A stretch of DNA of 64,000 bases, taken from contig LR990042.1 in assembly GCA_905147135.1 (NCBI GenBank), positions 10,159,545 through 10,223,544 on the forward strand. Direction: 5' to 3'. The stretch comes from Blastobasis lacticolella (taxonomy: Eukaryota > Arthropoda > Insecta > Lepidoptera > Blastobasidae). The position numbers were made by a program, and so were the translations under genes. Below, piece by piece: positions 45,801 to 51,341 of this stretch; positions within the stretch are counted from its first letter, which is position 1, and each line of letters begins with the position of its first letter. Under the pieces are notes generated by a model. That model made no database searches. It saw only the letters and a program-made list of their open reading frames with translations, and had not been told where the DNA came from.

Positions 45801-45972
45801 CAGTCTCATAGATCTGCTCACGCATTGGGTAAGACCAGGCCTCGGGAAGTACAATTGGCGTCTTTGGAGAAATCTGCTATTCATGGTTATAGGAGCTTTC
45901 ATTTGGGTTTGCGGTACAATTATTTCTGCCGGTTCAATCGCAACTACAGTAAAATTTACTATGTTGAACTAA
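21725..45972 (+). CDS. Proton-coupled amino-acid transporter, SLC36/AAAP family (nine coding exons)
   Basis: Joined exons: 21725-21825, 22093-22237, 34644-34774, 35150-35280, 36135-36251, 36849-37046, 37159-37264, 38179-38395 and 45760-45972. They total 1359 nt, 452 residues plus stop, with consistent phases and GT/AG at every intron. The protein is a multi-pass carrier expected to move small neutral amino acids with protons at the plasma or lysosomal membrane. Visible signatures: a short polar N-terminus; first membrane helix with [13 protein letters not shown] (residues ~42-54, the family's unwound GSG site); [10 protein letters not shown] (~103); [27 protein letters not shown] (~190-202); [11 protein letters not shown] (~259-269, the conserved ENxMKxP loop); and a hydrophobic C-terminus. 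Length is normal for SLC36 (about 450-480). Function is inferred from family; no ortholog symbol is assigned. Introns 2 and 8 are loaded with transposons, yet no coding exon is broken. Confidence 0.93.
22093..22237 (+). CDS. Transporter coding exon 2
   Basis: Acceptor TTTTTTAG at 22,085-22,092, donor GTAAGT at 22,238. It encodes residues 34-82, including the GSGVLG motif and the first two membrane helices. It ends in phase 0. Confidence 0.93.
22238..23044. other. Intron 2, unique part
   Basis: Intron sequence before the palindrome. It contains a LINE-tail-like GACCACTTTCCATCAGGTGG at 22,581-22,600. A 130-codon frame at 22,480-22,872 (-) has no recognisable domain. Confidence 0.4.
23221..23652 (+). 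repeat. Module U, copy 1 (left arm)
   Basis: Starts TGACGGATGCGGTTAATGG and runs through TGACGCGTCTTGAAACTGTC and GAAATTATAAGTGATGTGC to ACCACCCTGATGACAAT. It matches the central copy at 28,202-28,652 in direct orientation and two copies inverted further right. It lacks about 20 bp (around CACGACTCGGGCGGAG) present in the central copy. Confidence 0.85.
23949..24006 (+). repeat. SINE 3' fragment inside the left arm
   Basis: GGTCATGGTCAAGGCAGACC and CGGGCCTTCGAGAGCACCAC match the 3' part of the 6.6-kb SINE. The same fragment is mirrored at 31,814-31,868, so it was present before the arms were duplicated. Confidence 0.7.
25090..25320 (-). pseudogene. LINE polymerase C-terminal tail in the left arm
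   Basis: On the - strand, combining frames, one reads [20 protein letters not shown] followed by [13 protein letters not shown]. This is the usual last stretch of a LINE-encoded polymerase. The mirrored copy lies at 30,540-30,730. Frames are broken by stops. Confidence 0.55.
27018..27272. repeat. 15-16-bp minisatellite, GTGTGGCTCCCGCCT unit
   Basis: About 16 consecutive copies of a 15-bp unit (CCGCCTGTGTGGCTC), with later units (GTGTGGCATCCCGCCT) gaining one base. All the frame-wise long ORFs across it are period artefacts. Confidence 0.95.
27273..27452. repeat. 16-bp minisatellite, TGTGTGACATAAAGTC unit
   Basis: About 11 nearly perfect 16-bp units follow directly on the 15-bp array and share its CTGTGTG core. 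One ATAATG and one ATTTAG variant occur near the end. It decays at 27,453-27,560 into loosely related TGTGTG-containing units. Confidence 0.95.
27453..28201. other. Palindrome spacer, single-copy
   Basis: Decayed minisatellite units to about 27,570, then AT-rich sequence without match elsewhere in the window and without a convincing ORF. Confidence 0.4.
28202..28652 (+). repeat. Module U, copy 2 (palindrome centre)
   Basis: Same orientation as copy 1 and closely matching from TGACGGATGCGG to CCTGATGACAAT. It then folds back on itself. Confidence 0.85.
28611..28743. repeat. Local hairpin at the palindrome's inner edge
   Basis: 42-nt arms at 28,611-28,652 and 28,702-28,743 (start ACGAATACGATCTAATACTG) are reverse complements with about two mismatches around a 49-nt loop. 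The hairpin joins the end of module U (+) to the end of an inverted module U, and the right arm starts immediately after it. Confidence 0.85.
30540..30730 (+). pseudogene. LINE polymerase C-terminal tail in the right arm
   Basis: Mirror of 25,090-25,320. It reads [19 protein letters not shown] and then DRNRW-like residues in broken frames. Confidence 0.5.
31814..31868 (-). repeat. SINE 3' fragment inside the right arm
   Basis: Reverse complement of 23,949-24,006, derived from the same SINE family as 6,617-6,972. Confidence 0.7.
32007..32706. mobile_element. Insect dispersed repeat inserted in the right arm
   Basis: Starts TAGCGGCCCGCCCCGGCTTC and ends TTATGATATTAGTATAG, phrases widely seen at the ends of unclassified insect repeats. 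The left arm is continuous across the matching point, so this is an insertion after arm duplication. No ORF of note (a 99-codon frame on the - strand lacks motifs). Confidence 0.65.
32860..33195 (-). repeat. Module U, copy 3 (right arm, inverted)
   Basis: Reverse complement of copy 1 from ACCACCCTGATGACAATGAT back to GCGGAGTAGCGGCCATTC. Its 5' ~100 bp are missing where a fold-back element begins. Confidence 0.82.
33196..33352. mobile_element. Fold-back MITE
   Basis: GTTACATAATTTATGTATA at the left end pairs with the right end ATGTATATAATATGTAAC-like complement. Inner arms (TAAAACGATAGGTACAA and TTGTACCTATCGTTTTA) pair perfectly. About 157 bp, no coding capacity. It sits at the broken edge of module U copy 3. 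Confidence 0.75.
33436..34075. mobile_element. Insertion in the right arm with internal palindrome
   Basis: The left arm reads straight through the matching point near 23,150; here about 630 bp intervene, flanked by AGTAGTTT on both sides. At 33,436-33,530 GTATTAAAACATGAGTGTC pairs with GACACGAGTGTTTTAATAC. ACTTTATCTACACT near 33,540 pairs with AGTGTAGATAAAAGT near 34,060. Class unknown. Confidence 0.6.
34322..34635 (-). repeat. Module U, copy 4, ending at the exon 3 splice site
   Basis: A further inverted copy of module U lying outside the palindrome. It runs from TTCACATTTACTCCACTGT to ATTCCATACTATT at 34,635. It lacks about 14 bp of the module's outer end. The intron's acceptor AG is at 34,642-34,643. 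Confidence 0.85.
34644..34774 (+). CDS. Transporter coding exon 3
   Basis: Acceptor ATATAG at 34,638-34,643, donor GTAGGT at 34,775. It encodes residues 83-126 ([20 protein letters not shown], then GEAAM and KMAKHFG). The phase fits both neighbours exactly, bridging 12.4 kb of intron. The acceptor lies 8 bp beyond the end of an interspersed module. Confidence 0.92.
34775..35149. other. Intron 3
   Basis: 375 bp. At 34,790-34,850 the phrase GAGATAACTCCAGCTAGCTC with GGCTTTGTCGCGCGCGATAG is the inverted form of sequence at 46,236-46,290 and 50,055-50,110, so a repeat fragment is present. Confidence 0.5.
35150..35280 (+). CDS. Transporter coding exon 4
   Basis: Acceptor TTAAAG, donor GTCTGT (a less common +3/+4 pair). 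It encodes residues 126-170: [20 protein letters not shown], then [10 protein letters not shown], a membrane helix and the start of the extracellular loop typical of SLC36. Confidence 0.9.
35928..36112 (+). mobile_element. SINE, 5' part, in intron 4
   Basis: GTGGCCTAATGGTTGAG head with degraded B box, then TTATGTACATTAGTTGAACC, CGATGCTCTTACGATGAGGG and AAAACATTGGGATGAAA. Same family as 6,617-6,972, truncated at the 3' side only about 20 bp before exon 5. Confidence 0.75.
36135..36251 (+). CDS. Transporter coding exon 5
   Basis: Acceptor TTCCAG, donor GTAAGT. It encodes residues 170-209 with [10 protein letters not shown] and the family block [16 protein letters not shown]. It starts about 20 bp after a SINE fragment in intron 4. 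Confidence 0.95.
36252..36848. other. Intron 5
   Basis: 597 bp of AT-rich intron; nothing recognised in it. Confidence 0.4.
36849..37046 (+). CDS. Transporter coding exon 6
   Basis: Acceptor TTTCAG, donor GTATGC. It encodes residues 209-275 with two helices and the conserved loop [14 protein letters not shown]. Confidence 0.95.
37159..37264 (+). CDS. Transporter coding exon 7
   Basis: Acceptor TTTTAG, donor GTAAGT. It encodes residues 275-310 ([19 protein letters not shown] and an extracellular segment). Confidence 0.94.
37320..37545 (+). pseudogene. LINE RT fragment in intron 7
   Basis: Conceptual translation gives ANKAQVQ, then [16 protein letters not shown] and [18 protein letters not shown] with stops. 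It is homologous to the region [20 protein letters not shown] and SSKRSPFHL of the 42-kb LINE. An inert palm-distal fragment of that same family. Confidence 0.6.
37546..38178. other. Rest of intron 7
   Basis: A 65-codon frame at 37,683-37,880 is open but has no recognisable family. Otherwise AT-rich intron. Confidence 0.3.
38179..38395 (+). CDS. Transporter coding exon 8
   Basis: Acceptor TTTCAG, donor GTAAGT. It encodes residues 310-382 ([20 protein letters not shown], then [20 protein letters not shown]), two membrane helices. Confidence 0.95.
38455..38512 (+). pseudogene. RTE-like LINE C-terminal tail fragment in intron 8
   Basis: Reads [17 protein letters not shown] then stop. Same tail as at 51.79-52.04 kb. 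Confidence 0.45.
38513..38605 (-). repeat. LINE 3'-tail fragment
   Basis: On the - strand GACTGGTAGAGAAAGC, AAAGTCCGCCATTGTATGT and a closing A/T-rich (AAATAAA) tail resemble the 3' UTR of common lepidopteran LINEs. It is fused to the RTE-like tail on its left. Confidence 0.5.
38845..39078 (-). pseudogene. 3' end of a jockey/CR1-like LINE, beyond a mariner insertion
   Basis: On the - strand [20 protein letters not shown], then (after a frame change) [20 protein letters not shown] and FKKAVREHF to a stop. This is the C-terminal tail of a LINE polymerase. It lies downstream, in the same orientation, of the RT fragment at 40,190-41,100, with a mariner remnant between them. The three together read as one LINE split by the transposon, although roughly 90 codons between the halves are missing. 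Confidence 0.7.
39083..40195 (+). pseudogene. Tc1/mariner-superfamily transposon remnant
   Basis: The ends AGGGTGGGC near 39,083 and GGCCCACCCTGTAC at 40,184-40,197 are imperfect inverted repeats. The transposase is readable from about 39,190: [15 protein letters not shown] linker, [21 protein letters not shown], then [21 protein letters not shown] (first catalytic Asp in SDEAHF), [34 protein letters not shown] and KSRVYCNNP. It is dead: an in-frame stop after QIQLV (39,562-39,564), a frameshift at the [12 protein letters not shown] junction (near 39,900), N-terminal frame damage, and a deletion that removes the block with the second catalytic Asp. Confidence 0.85.
40190..41100 (-). pseudogene. 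Jockey/CR1-like LINE reverse transcriptase fragment
   Basis: An open frame of 302 codons (41,082-40,174) starts inside the fingers: [26 protein letters not shown] (Asp of motif A at residue 52), [10 protein letters not shown] and YPDN at residues 132-135 where YADD should be, then [22 protein letters not shown] and [11 protein letters not shown]. The Ala-to-Pro and Asp-to-Asn changes at the catalytic box abolish activity. The last codons run into the end of the mariner remnant; the true C-terminus is on its far side. Confidence 0.85.
41181..41271. repeat. Short minisatellite, AAAATGTCCAAGTTGC unit
   Basis: Six to seven units of roughly 14-17 bp sharing AAAATGTCC, with variable linkers (AGTTGC, ACTGGT, AAGTCGC). 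It lies in intron 8 just beyond the truncated 5' end of the preceding LINE fragment. Confidence 0.8.
41416..41495 (+). repeat. Repeat shared with 44.70-44.78 kb
   Basis: ACTAGTAATGCGGAAGGAA, TTTTACTAAGGCAAGGATC and GGAAGCATGCTGAATGCGCG recur at 44,707-44,785. The rest of the later copy is in turn partly duplicated at 44,612-44,665. Confidence 0.7.
41855..43836 (-). mobile_element. CR1/jockey-group LINE, 5'-truncated, with poly(A) tail
   Basis: The - strand reads from a truncated 5' edge at about 43,836 ([20 protein letters not shown]) through the RT ORF to the 3' end, closing in an A run that appears as T's at 41,855-41,866. A 3' end of the same family recurs at 60,834-60,905. The endonuclease and ORF1 are absent, as expected for a truncated LINE copy. 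A MITE starts right at the truncated edge. Confidence 0.85.
42128..43711 (-). CDS. LINE reverse transcriptase (partial polyprotein, C-terminus frameshifted)
   Basis: 527 codons remain open. They give [14 protein letters not shown] (residues 98-111), [11 protein letters not shown] (154), [11 protein letters not shown] (192), [12 protein letters not shown] with motif-A Asp at 227, GVPQGSVLS (283-291), GYADDSTVV (309-317, catalytic YADD intact), then the thumb to PSCPFYH. The natural C-terminus ([35 protein letters not shown]) lies in another frame at 42,094-41,897. A frameshift or short indel therefore separates it, and the copy is probably inactive. The enzyme would prime cDNA synthesis from nicked target DNA. 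Confidence 0.85.
   Translation of the reverse strand: MASYPAGSKAFWSLAKSVETNFCHPSLPPLLKPDGSLAHSAKDKANLFASLFANSSHLDAGNKTPPKLPICSSVLSDSPIRQKEVRKELSKLDVNKASGPDGIPALVLKHCAPELSLILTRLYRLFLQVGKVPKAWKIAHVQPVPKKGSRADPANYQPISITSIICKTLERVLNNRLLSYLEANDLLSDQQYGFRSNRSTGDLLAYAIHIWSEAVENHGEALAVSLDISKAFDRVWHDSLISKLPAYGLSPSYCTWIADFLKDRSLRVVVEGQASDTMPIDAGVPQGSVLSATLFLLHINDLLKPGILGYADDSTVVERYLSSARASGAQVRASREALLKRINETLKAVADWGEANLVRFNPSKTQACLFSSKRSPFHLTPSFRGESLPLADKLELLGVVTLSSDLNFQPHVESRAQLASKKLGVLARVRKYFTPGQLLNVYQAQVRSCMEYCGHLWDGSAKYQLEALDSIDRRAKILIGDDSLVESRLLGLGHRRRVAGLSVFYRIHFGECSQELHNLVPSCPFYH
43838..44245. mobile_element. MITE with about 28-bp terminal inverted repeats
   Basis: Left end AGGGAACGTACCCATACTAC and right end, read inversely, AGGGAACATACCCATACG pair with few mismatches and continue into GTGACC. 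The interior has C/G homopolymer runs (43,928-43,941 and 44,205-44,216) and no ORF with motifs. 408 bp. Flanks do not give a clear target duplication. Confidence 0.75.
44246..45759. other. Distal part of intron 8 with repeat fragments
   Basis: Holds partial duplications at 44,612-44,690 and 44,699-44,840 (GGATGCGTCACT, CTGTTACAACCTTCACCCT, CTTTTCTATTTAAA). A stretch at 45,440-45,650 resembles 52,320-52,520 (TATTGCCAGTAAAATAA, CAACCTGTCAAAGTAACCT-like). No coding features. Confidence 0.5.
45760..45972 (+). CDS. Transporter coding exon 9 (last)
   Basis: Acceptor TTTACAG. It encodes residues 383-452 with the final two helices and ends at TAA 45,970-45,972. An AATAAA polyadenylation signal overlaps directly downstream at 45,973-45,978, giving a very short 3' UTR. 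Confidence 0.95.
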   Translation, partial: LGCFCLSNLAFIYPSLIDLLTHWVRPGLGKYNWRLWRNLLFMVIGAFIWVCGTIISAGSIATTVKFTMLN

Positions 45973-45978
45973 AATAAA
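45973..45978 (+). promoter_or_regulatory. Polyadenylation signal of the transporter gene
   Basis: AATAAA starts at the first base after the stop codon. It is the nearest canonical signal, so the 3' UTR is predicted to be unusually short unless a later signal is used. Confidence 0.6.
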
Positions 45979-46235
45979 ACATAGTAATTAATATACAAAT
46001 TGTTATTTTACAAGCTTTTATTTAACTTGCAATGTTTGTATGTAACTAAGTATGGCAAATCTTGCAAGCCTAATTTGACCCACTTCCGGTGTTCAATTGA
46101 GCTGAAATTTAGTATACCTATGAAACTTTGATGACAATGTATTTATATGGTACCATGGAGCTGCCTGCCTCGTCATGCTACGAGCTTTGTCGTACGGCAT
46201 AGAACTTTTTATCTCGCTTGCTTCAACACTATTCG

Positions 46236-46545
46236 ACAGAGATAGCTAGAGTTATCTCGCTCTCTCGTGCGTGACAAAGCCCTTCATGCTACAGGTGCAT
46301 ATCTGATGATGGAGGCAGAAGGTGGTCACAGGAACTAATAAATGCAATAAGGTAACACCATCGTGTTTGGGTGTTTTCAATGGTCTTAATGAGTATCTAC
46401 TACCTATACCCTTAGGTGATATTCACAGTCTGACGATGATGACTGAAGGTGGCCTAGGAAACTACTAAACGCAACAAGAAAACCCCATTGATTGGATTCC
46501 TTGGAATGGTCTTCATGAGTACCATACTGCGCAATAAAAGCTTAT
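46236..46545 (+). repeat. Dispersed repeat with ~115-bp tandem monomers (two units)
   Basis: Head GATAGCTAGAGTTATCTCGC and GTGACAAAGCCCTTCATGCT, then monomers of the form GTCTGATGATGATGACGGAA, AGGTGGCC, AACACCATCGTGTTTGGG, TGGAATGGTCTTAATGAGT. Homologous to 50,055-50,400 with three monomers. A Helitron-like origin is possible but no termini were recognised. Confidence 0.65.
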
Positions 46546-47040
46546 TTGAAAAAGGTTTTTTATTTTGCTAACTCATTTATTGCTTAGAACAGACACAATT
46601 TTTAGGTTCCAATGACGGTGTCAAATCATCATGAAGCGGTTAACTTTGAGTTGTAGTAACTATTGCATCATTTTCTAAAACATCATATCATCATACCTTT
46701 TTAAATAATAATTTATATGCTTCAAAACTGTAAAATAAATAAATAAATAAATCATGAAACTAAATTAATTGGTTGGTGCAAGTAGCCCTAGAGTTGCCGA
46801 CAACGATACGCTGTTGTAGAAGGCCCCTCACCACCAAGCTGACAGGTGGTCCATCGGGACCTGAAGGACATTATTATCGACACCGCTACTGCCCAGAATA
46901 GAGAGAAACGAAGAAAGCATATGAAGAACCGAACCCAGATAATGGTAAAAGATGTAGTGCAGTAAATGTGAATAAACAAAAGTACTGTATTCTGCTATTA
47001 CGAAATATACATCACAACAATAAAATAAAAAAATCATCTA
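46546..47040. other. Noncoding, nothing recognised
   Basis: Only short - strand frames (63-69 codons) with no motif. Confidence 0.3.
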
Positions 47041-47369
47041 GGCGTTAATGTCCCGGTTGTGCTTTCGTCGACGAGGGCCCGGGGTTCGTATTGACCATGA
47101 TGCAGGATTTGGCGATCAGGTAATTACAGTGGAGCGACTACCATCTGACCACCGTGACCCTGCTACCAGGGGAACCTGACCAGATTGGATCATGGTTACA
47201 AATTCAATTGCCAAAAATTGCAGGTTTTATCACGATGTTTTCCCTCACCGCAAGAATTCAAGTCTCACATCAACTCAGAAAAGACTCATTGGTACATGGC
47301 CGCAGCGGTATTCGAACCCATACCTCTAGTTTACGAGTCGGATACTCAACCGCTCGGCCACAGACACTC
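47041..47369 (-). mobile_element. tRNA-derived SINE, full-length copy
   Basis: On the - strand GTGGCCGAGCGGTTGAGTAT (A box), GGGTTCGAATACC (B box), then GGTGAGGGAAAACATCGTGA, CATGATCCAATCTGGTCAGG and GCACAACCGGGACATTAACG. It matches 6,617-6,972 throughout, with an internal deletion of about 20 bp. Confidence 0.88.
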
Positions 47370-47414
47370 TTGCTAATATGCAACACAACTACTGCTTATA
47401 CAATGTCTTTGCGT

Positions 47415-47850
47415 ATGGCGGATACGATTCATGAGGTTCGTCTGACGTTGAGCGGGTGCGGAGGGCTTTGTCAATAAGAGAAAATATGATCCCCCGTAGG
47501 TTTGCACGATGTTCCAAGGAAGCTAGAGTGACGCTTTATAAAGCATATTGCACATCACTTTACACGTGCAGCCTATGGGTAGATTATACGCAGAAATCGT
47601 ACAATGCCCTTCGCGTCCAGTGAGCGATGGTGGGTCTGCCCCGCTACTGTAGCGCCTCTGGCATCTTCGCGGAGGCGCACACCGATTGCTTCTTTGCCAC
47701 AATAAGCGGTGCGCATCTCTGGTGCGCAGGGTGCGGGCCAGCTCCAACACCGTCCTGACAATGATTGCCGACTGGCTAGTCTGCCCGTACGAGTATATAA
47801 GGCACTGCTGTAACTTGTACGTCACAGCAGTGAAGACATTAGTTTAATAT
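47415..47850 (+). pseudogene. RT thumb fragment of a LINE
   Basis: The + strand reads RRALSIRENMIPRRFARCSK, then EARVTLYKAYCTSLYTCSLW, YTQKSYNALRVQ, MVGLPRYCSASGIFAEAHTD, followed by broken frames. FARCS, LYKAYC-S-YTCSLW and ASGMFAEA-type blocks are typical of the thumb of a widespread insect LINE group. It is truncated at both sides and stop-ridden. Confidence 0.65.
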
Positions 47851-48772
47851 TACCATTAGATTAAGTTATTGTATATATCGCGCACCTAGTTAAACGCTGT
47901 CATATCACATAAAATATGGTTTTTAGGAAATCGCATTTGATTTTTTTATAAATGAAAATCCTAGTTAAAAATTATTCCTGGGAGCTATTAAAAATCTGAT
48001 GACATATTCAAGTAGATTATTTATTGCCCTATAGTATCAATCAAACAAAGAATTAAAAGTTTTGGTTCTTAAAATAAAATTAGTTTTTTGTAAAAGTTCC
48101 CATAATGTGTAACTTTTGTAGATGAAATTGAGTTTGTTGCATGTAATTAAACACTTTTTTATCTAATAATTAGTTAAATGTTCCATAAAATTCTGATAAA
48201 TGTTTAACAAAATGATAGTTTTATTATCGTTACTAACAAATGATGACATCCAAGTATAGGAAATGTACACACTATGATATGAAGTACTCACTTTTCGAAT
48301 TATATCTTTTTTAATTTAAGATGACAGACTTATCGTAGTTACTTAGGTTCTTACTATCAAATTGATGGGACGCATACTTACTAGTTAATATCATACGTAA
48401 TTTCTTCATGTTGAGTAGGTCAATTTTGGTCTCAAACATATTTAATCACTGTTAGTTAGTTAATTATTACAATTATGCGGCTGTGTGTAAATTATAAAAA
48501 AGTTTGACTAGTAAAAAATTTATGAAATTGGTCGACACTTCTAAAACAAAAGGAGTGATTTAATTTCACCGTTAAGTCTAAAAACCTCAATATTTTAGGA
48601 AAAATATTCACCCGCGCTCAAGGACACTTTGCGCCCAATCCTAGTGATGTGCACATGAACCGACCTTATCGATAAATTATTATTTTTATCGATATAATAT
48701 ATTTGTAGTATAGTAGAATTGACATCAAAAAAGGAGAAGATCTTATTTCGATTGAATGTCCTTTTATTGTAG
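47851..48772. other. Noncoding, nothing recognised
   Basis: AT-rich stretch without ORFs above 60 codons and without an obvious match in the window. Confidence 0.35.
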
Positions 48773-48989
48773 GTAGAGCTTGTCTAAGCTGAAATGACGC
48801 ACCCCACTATCGCATTAACGCATACAAGCAAATTTAAAATATGGACGCAATACATATACAAATGCCGTCGTAATTGGTCATTCAGTTGCCGGTGAGTACG
48901 TTTGAGTCTCACCGGCAACTAAACCGTCCATATTTTAAATTTGCTTGTGCGATAGTTTGGCGCGTCATTTCAGCTTAGACCAGCTCTAC
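48773..48989. mobile_element. Fold-back MITE, 217 bp
   Basis: Nearly the whole element is palindromic. GTAGAGCT and TCTAAGCTGAAATGACGC at the left pair with GCGTCATTTCAGCTTAGA and AGCTCTAC at the right. ACAAGCAAATTTAAAATATG pairs with the complement at 48,928-48,948. The innermost arms around TTGCCGGTGAG pair near the centre. No coding capacity. Confidence 0.85.
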
Positions 48990-49038
48990 GTGTGTTCCTT
49001 GAAATTTTCGTCAATTGCGGACTGATTTTATAAAAAAA

Positions 49039-49640
49039 ATGTACATTTTTGATACAGGACGAATATAAAATTGTGGACCGCTATCTACAATAGTTGAGTA
49101 TTAAAATTCTAAACAACAAATACTAAATCCGACCCTGTTTACATCGAAATATTTCCATATCTATTTAGACACCGAAATATAATTCAATTTGCCAATAATT
49201 TTAAATCTGTCTTTAATGGCATGTTGTTTTAAGATAAAGATTTCAATTATTGCAAATTCACACTATTACTATGCATATTTTTATCACAATTTCTAAAATT
49301 GATTCCCGATAGCCACGACCACGATTGTTTACTTACCGGTAAAGGATAATTCAGGTGTATTTCCATACTTTGCGCTTTCACATAACTATGCACTACATTA
49401 CACCGTCTTTTAAATGGTTTGATTTAAATTTGATTAGGAAATTATAAAATTTACACCTATGTTTCAAAATAAACGTCTGGTCGTTATTAGCTAGAGCAAC
49501 GTGGTGAACGTTCAAAAAATTGCGCTCTTCACTTTCTGACAGGCTCGTTTCTATGGGTGAAAAAACGGGATAGCAAGATTCATAATCATTGTAGAGTGAG
49601 CGAACAGGAAATATTTGTGATTTGTGTTTAGTCTGTTATG
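49039..49640 (+). repeat. Dispersed repeat family A, copy 2
   Basis: Colinear with 14,917-15,477 from AAAATTGTGGACCGCTAT to GTGTTTAGTCTGTTATGTC. It also carries a stretch of about 70 bp at 49,310-49,375 (GGAAATACACCTGAATTATCC on the complementary strand) that copy 1 lacks and copy 3 has. Confidence 0.8.
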
Positions 49641-50054
49641 TCATAGTATCTAGTATTCGGCTTTGTCCAGAGCGAAGAACATATACAGGATATGCAATGA
49701 AATTAAAGTATACGTAACATAAAGAACAAAGTTAAATAACTGTTTTAGTGATAAATGAATTTAAACACTACGTAGGCGTAGGTATCTAACGTAAATAATG
49801 AAGATACATACGATAAAAATATAATAATTCATACATCATTGCCAAGATGTTGCCAAGTAACATGAAATGGCGCGACCACAAAGCGGAATACTTTTCTGAT
49901 TAACTAGAAATATTTTCTTAAGATTACATTTAAAAGCATTGCTAGTTTTACATAAACTCAAATGGTGGTAAGTTATTCCAACATTTGGTAGCCCGTTAAC
50001 GGAAGCTGCCACGAAAAGCTGCAGAATGGAGGCGCGGGACGCTCAGCACCTCCC

Positions 50055-50400
50055 CGACTGCGCTAGCTAGAACTATCTCGGTATCTCGCGTGCGGCAAAG
50101 CCCTTCATGCTACGGGTGCAGTCTGATGATGGAGTCGGAAGGTGAAACAAATTGAACGCAATAAGATAACACCATCATGTTTGAGCTCTTTGGAATGGTG
50201 TTAATGAGTACCTACAATACCCCTAGTTGACATTCAAGGTCTGATGATGATGACGGAAGGTGGCCTCAGGAATAATGAAAGCAACAAATTAACCCCATCG
50301 TGTTGGTGCTCTTTGGAATGGTCTTGTTGAGTACTATACCCCTAAGTGATATTCAAGGTCTGACGGTAACGACGGAAGGTGGCTTTAAGAACTACCTACT
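50055..50400 (+). repeat. Dispersed repeat with ~115-bp tandem monomers (three units)
   Basis: Same head and monomer as 46,236-46,545. The unit runs from GTCTGATGATGATGACGGAA through CTCTTTGGAATGGT to ACCCCTAAGTGATATTCAAG, repeated at about 50,120, 50,240 and 50,360 with the last truncated. Confidence 0.65.
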
Positions 50401-50859
50401 GAACTACATGGGTGATGGCGGGTCGCTCGTAGACCGAAACAAGTGAGGTGCGCTAGAGGGTCTTTTCACATGCCTACCCTTACAAATTATATCAGTCCCT
50501 TCTGTACTCACACTCATTTCTGGAGGAAGGCCACGTGTCGCAGTAAATCAAGATTTCTTCACTCTTCAATGGATGAGCATCTAGTTCCTGTTTTCGACTC
50601 ATCGATGGTCGAATACAAAGTGTTCGTTGTGGCTACACGCCGAATATTTATTTATTTATTTATTACACAGTTTTACGACAATCACATTTGGTTACAATCA
50701 CATACATATATAAATAGTACTACCAATGACAAAACTGCAATTTACAAATGGGATTAGTGAACATAAGAATACCATATAGCCAAGTGCCTATACCAAAACA
50801 TAAATTGTTCAGTAATCATACAGATAAAATAATAATAGAATGATAAACATAGTAATATC
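50401..50859. other. Noncoding, one unassigned 104-codon frame
   Basis: The + strand frame 50,443-50,757 shows no recognisable domain. The stretch from 50,648 begins with an (ATTT)n-like run resembling a LINE tail in - orientation. Confidence 0.3.
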
Positions 50860-51005
50860 GTGTGCGTGCGCGCGTGTGTGTGTTTATGCGACTATACCTA
50901 TTCAAGTGATCCTCGCATAATTAATGCGCGCGCGACGGTAACCGAGTAGACGCGGCCAGCGGCCACAGCGCCGCGCGCGCGGGCCGCCCGCGCCACCACA
51001 GCTGC
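50860..51005. repeat. (GT/GC) microsatellite and CpG-rich patch
   Basis: GTGTGCGTGCGCGCGTGTGT at 50,860-50,885, then a strongly GC- and CpG-rich block at 50,926-51,005 (GCGCGCGCGGGCCGCCCGCG). Composition contrasts sharply with the flanks. Confidence 0.7.
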
Positions 51006-51204
51006 GGACTGTGTCCACTCAGGAGTGAATTGTATCGTATAAAAACCTCACGTCTGCCAGGAAACGTCTATCCTCCAAAGTCATCCTGTGAGCCTTCAGA
51101 CTAGTAGAGTAATCTCCGGAAGCCATGCAAGACAAGTAATTTAGTCTGTGTATAAAAGATTTGACTCTAGGTGGCGTAGGTTTCCGAGTCATTAGTGTGT
51201 CCAC
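51006..51204 (-). pseudogene. LINE polymerase fragment (thumb)
   Basis: The - strand frame reads RVKSFIHRLNYLSCMASGD, then LKAHRMTLEDRRFLADVRF and LYDTIHS. The LEDRR-DVRFLYD-IHS block is typical of the thumb-to-tail region of jockey/CR1-type polymerases. Short and without catalytic motifs. Confidence 0.6.
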
Positions 51205-51293
51205 GACATTTACAAATCAGTCTTTTTACTTTATAAATTCTTCATTGATTTTAATTAGGTCTTTGCTGTTTGATTGCTAATAAGACCATTATT

Positions 51294-51341
51294 ACCTCTG
51301 TACCTATTTAAATAATTTCTTATTTAAATAGGTACAGAGGT
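51294..51341. repeat. Perfect 21-bp hairpin
   Basis: Arms 51,294-51,314 and 51,321-51,341 are exact reverse complements (beginning ACCTCTGTACCTATTTAAAT) around a 6-nt loop ATTTCT. Confidence 0.93.
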
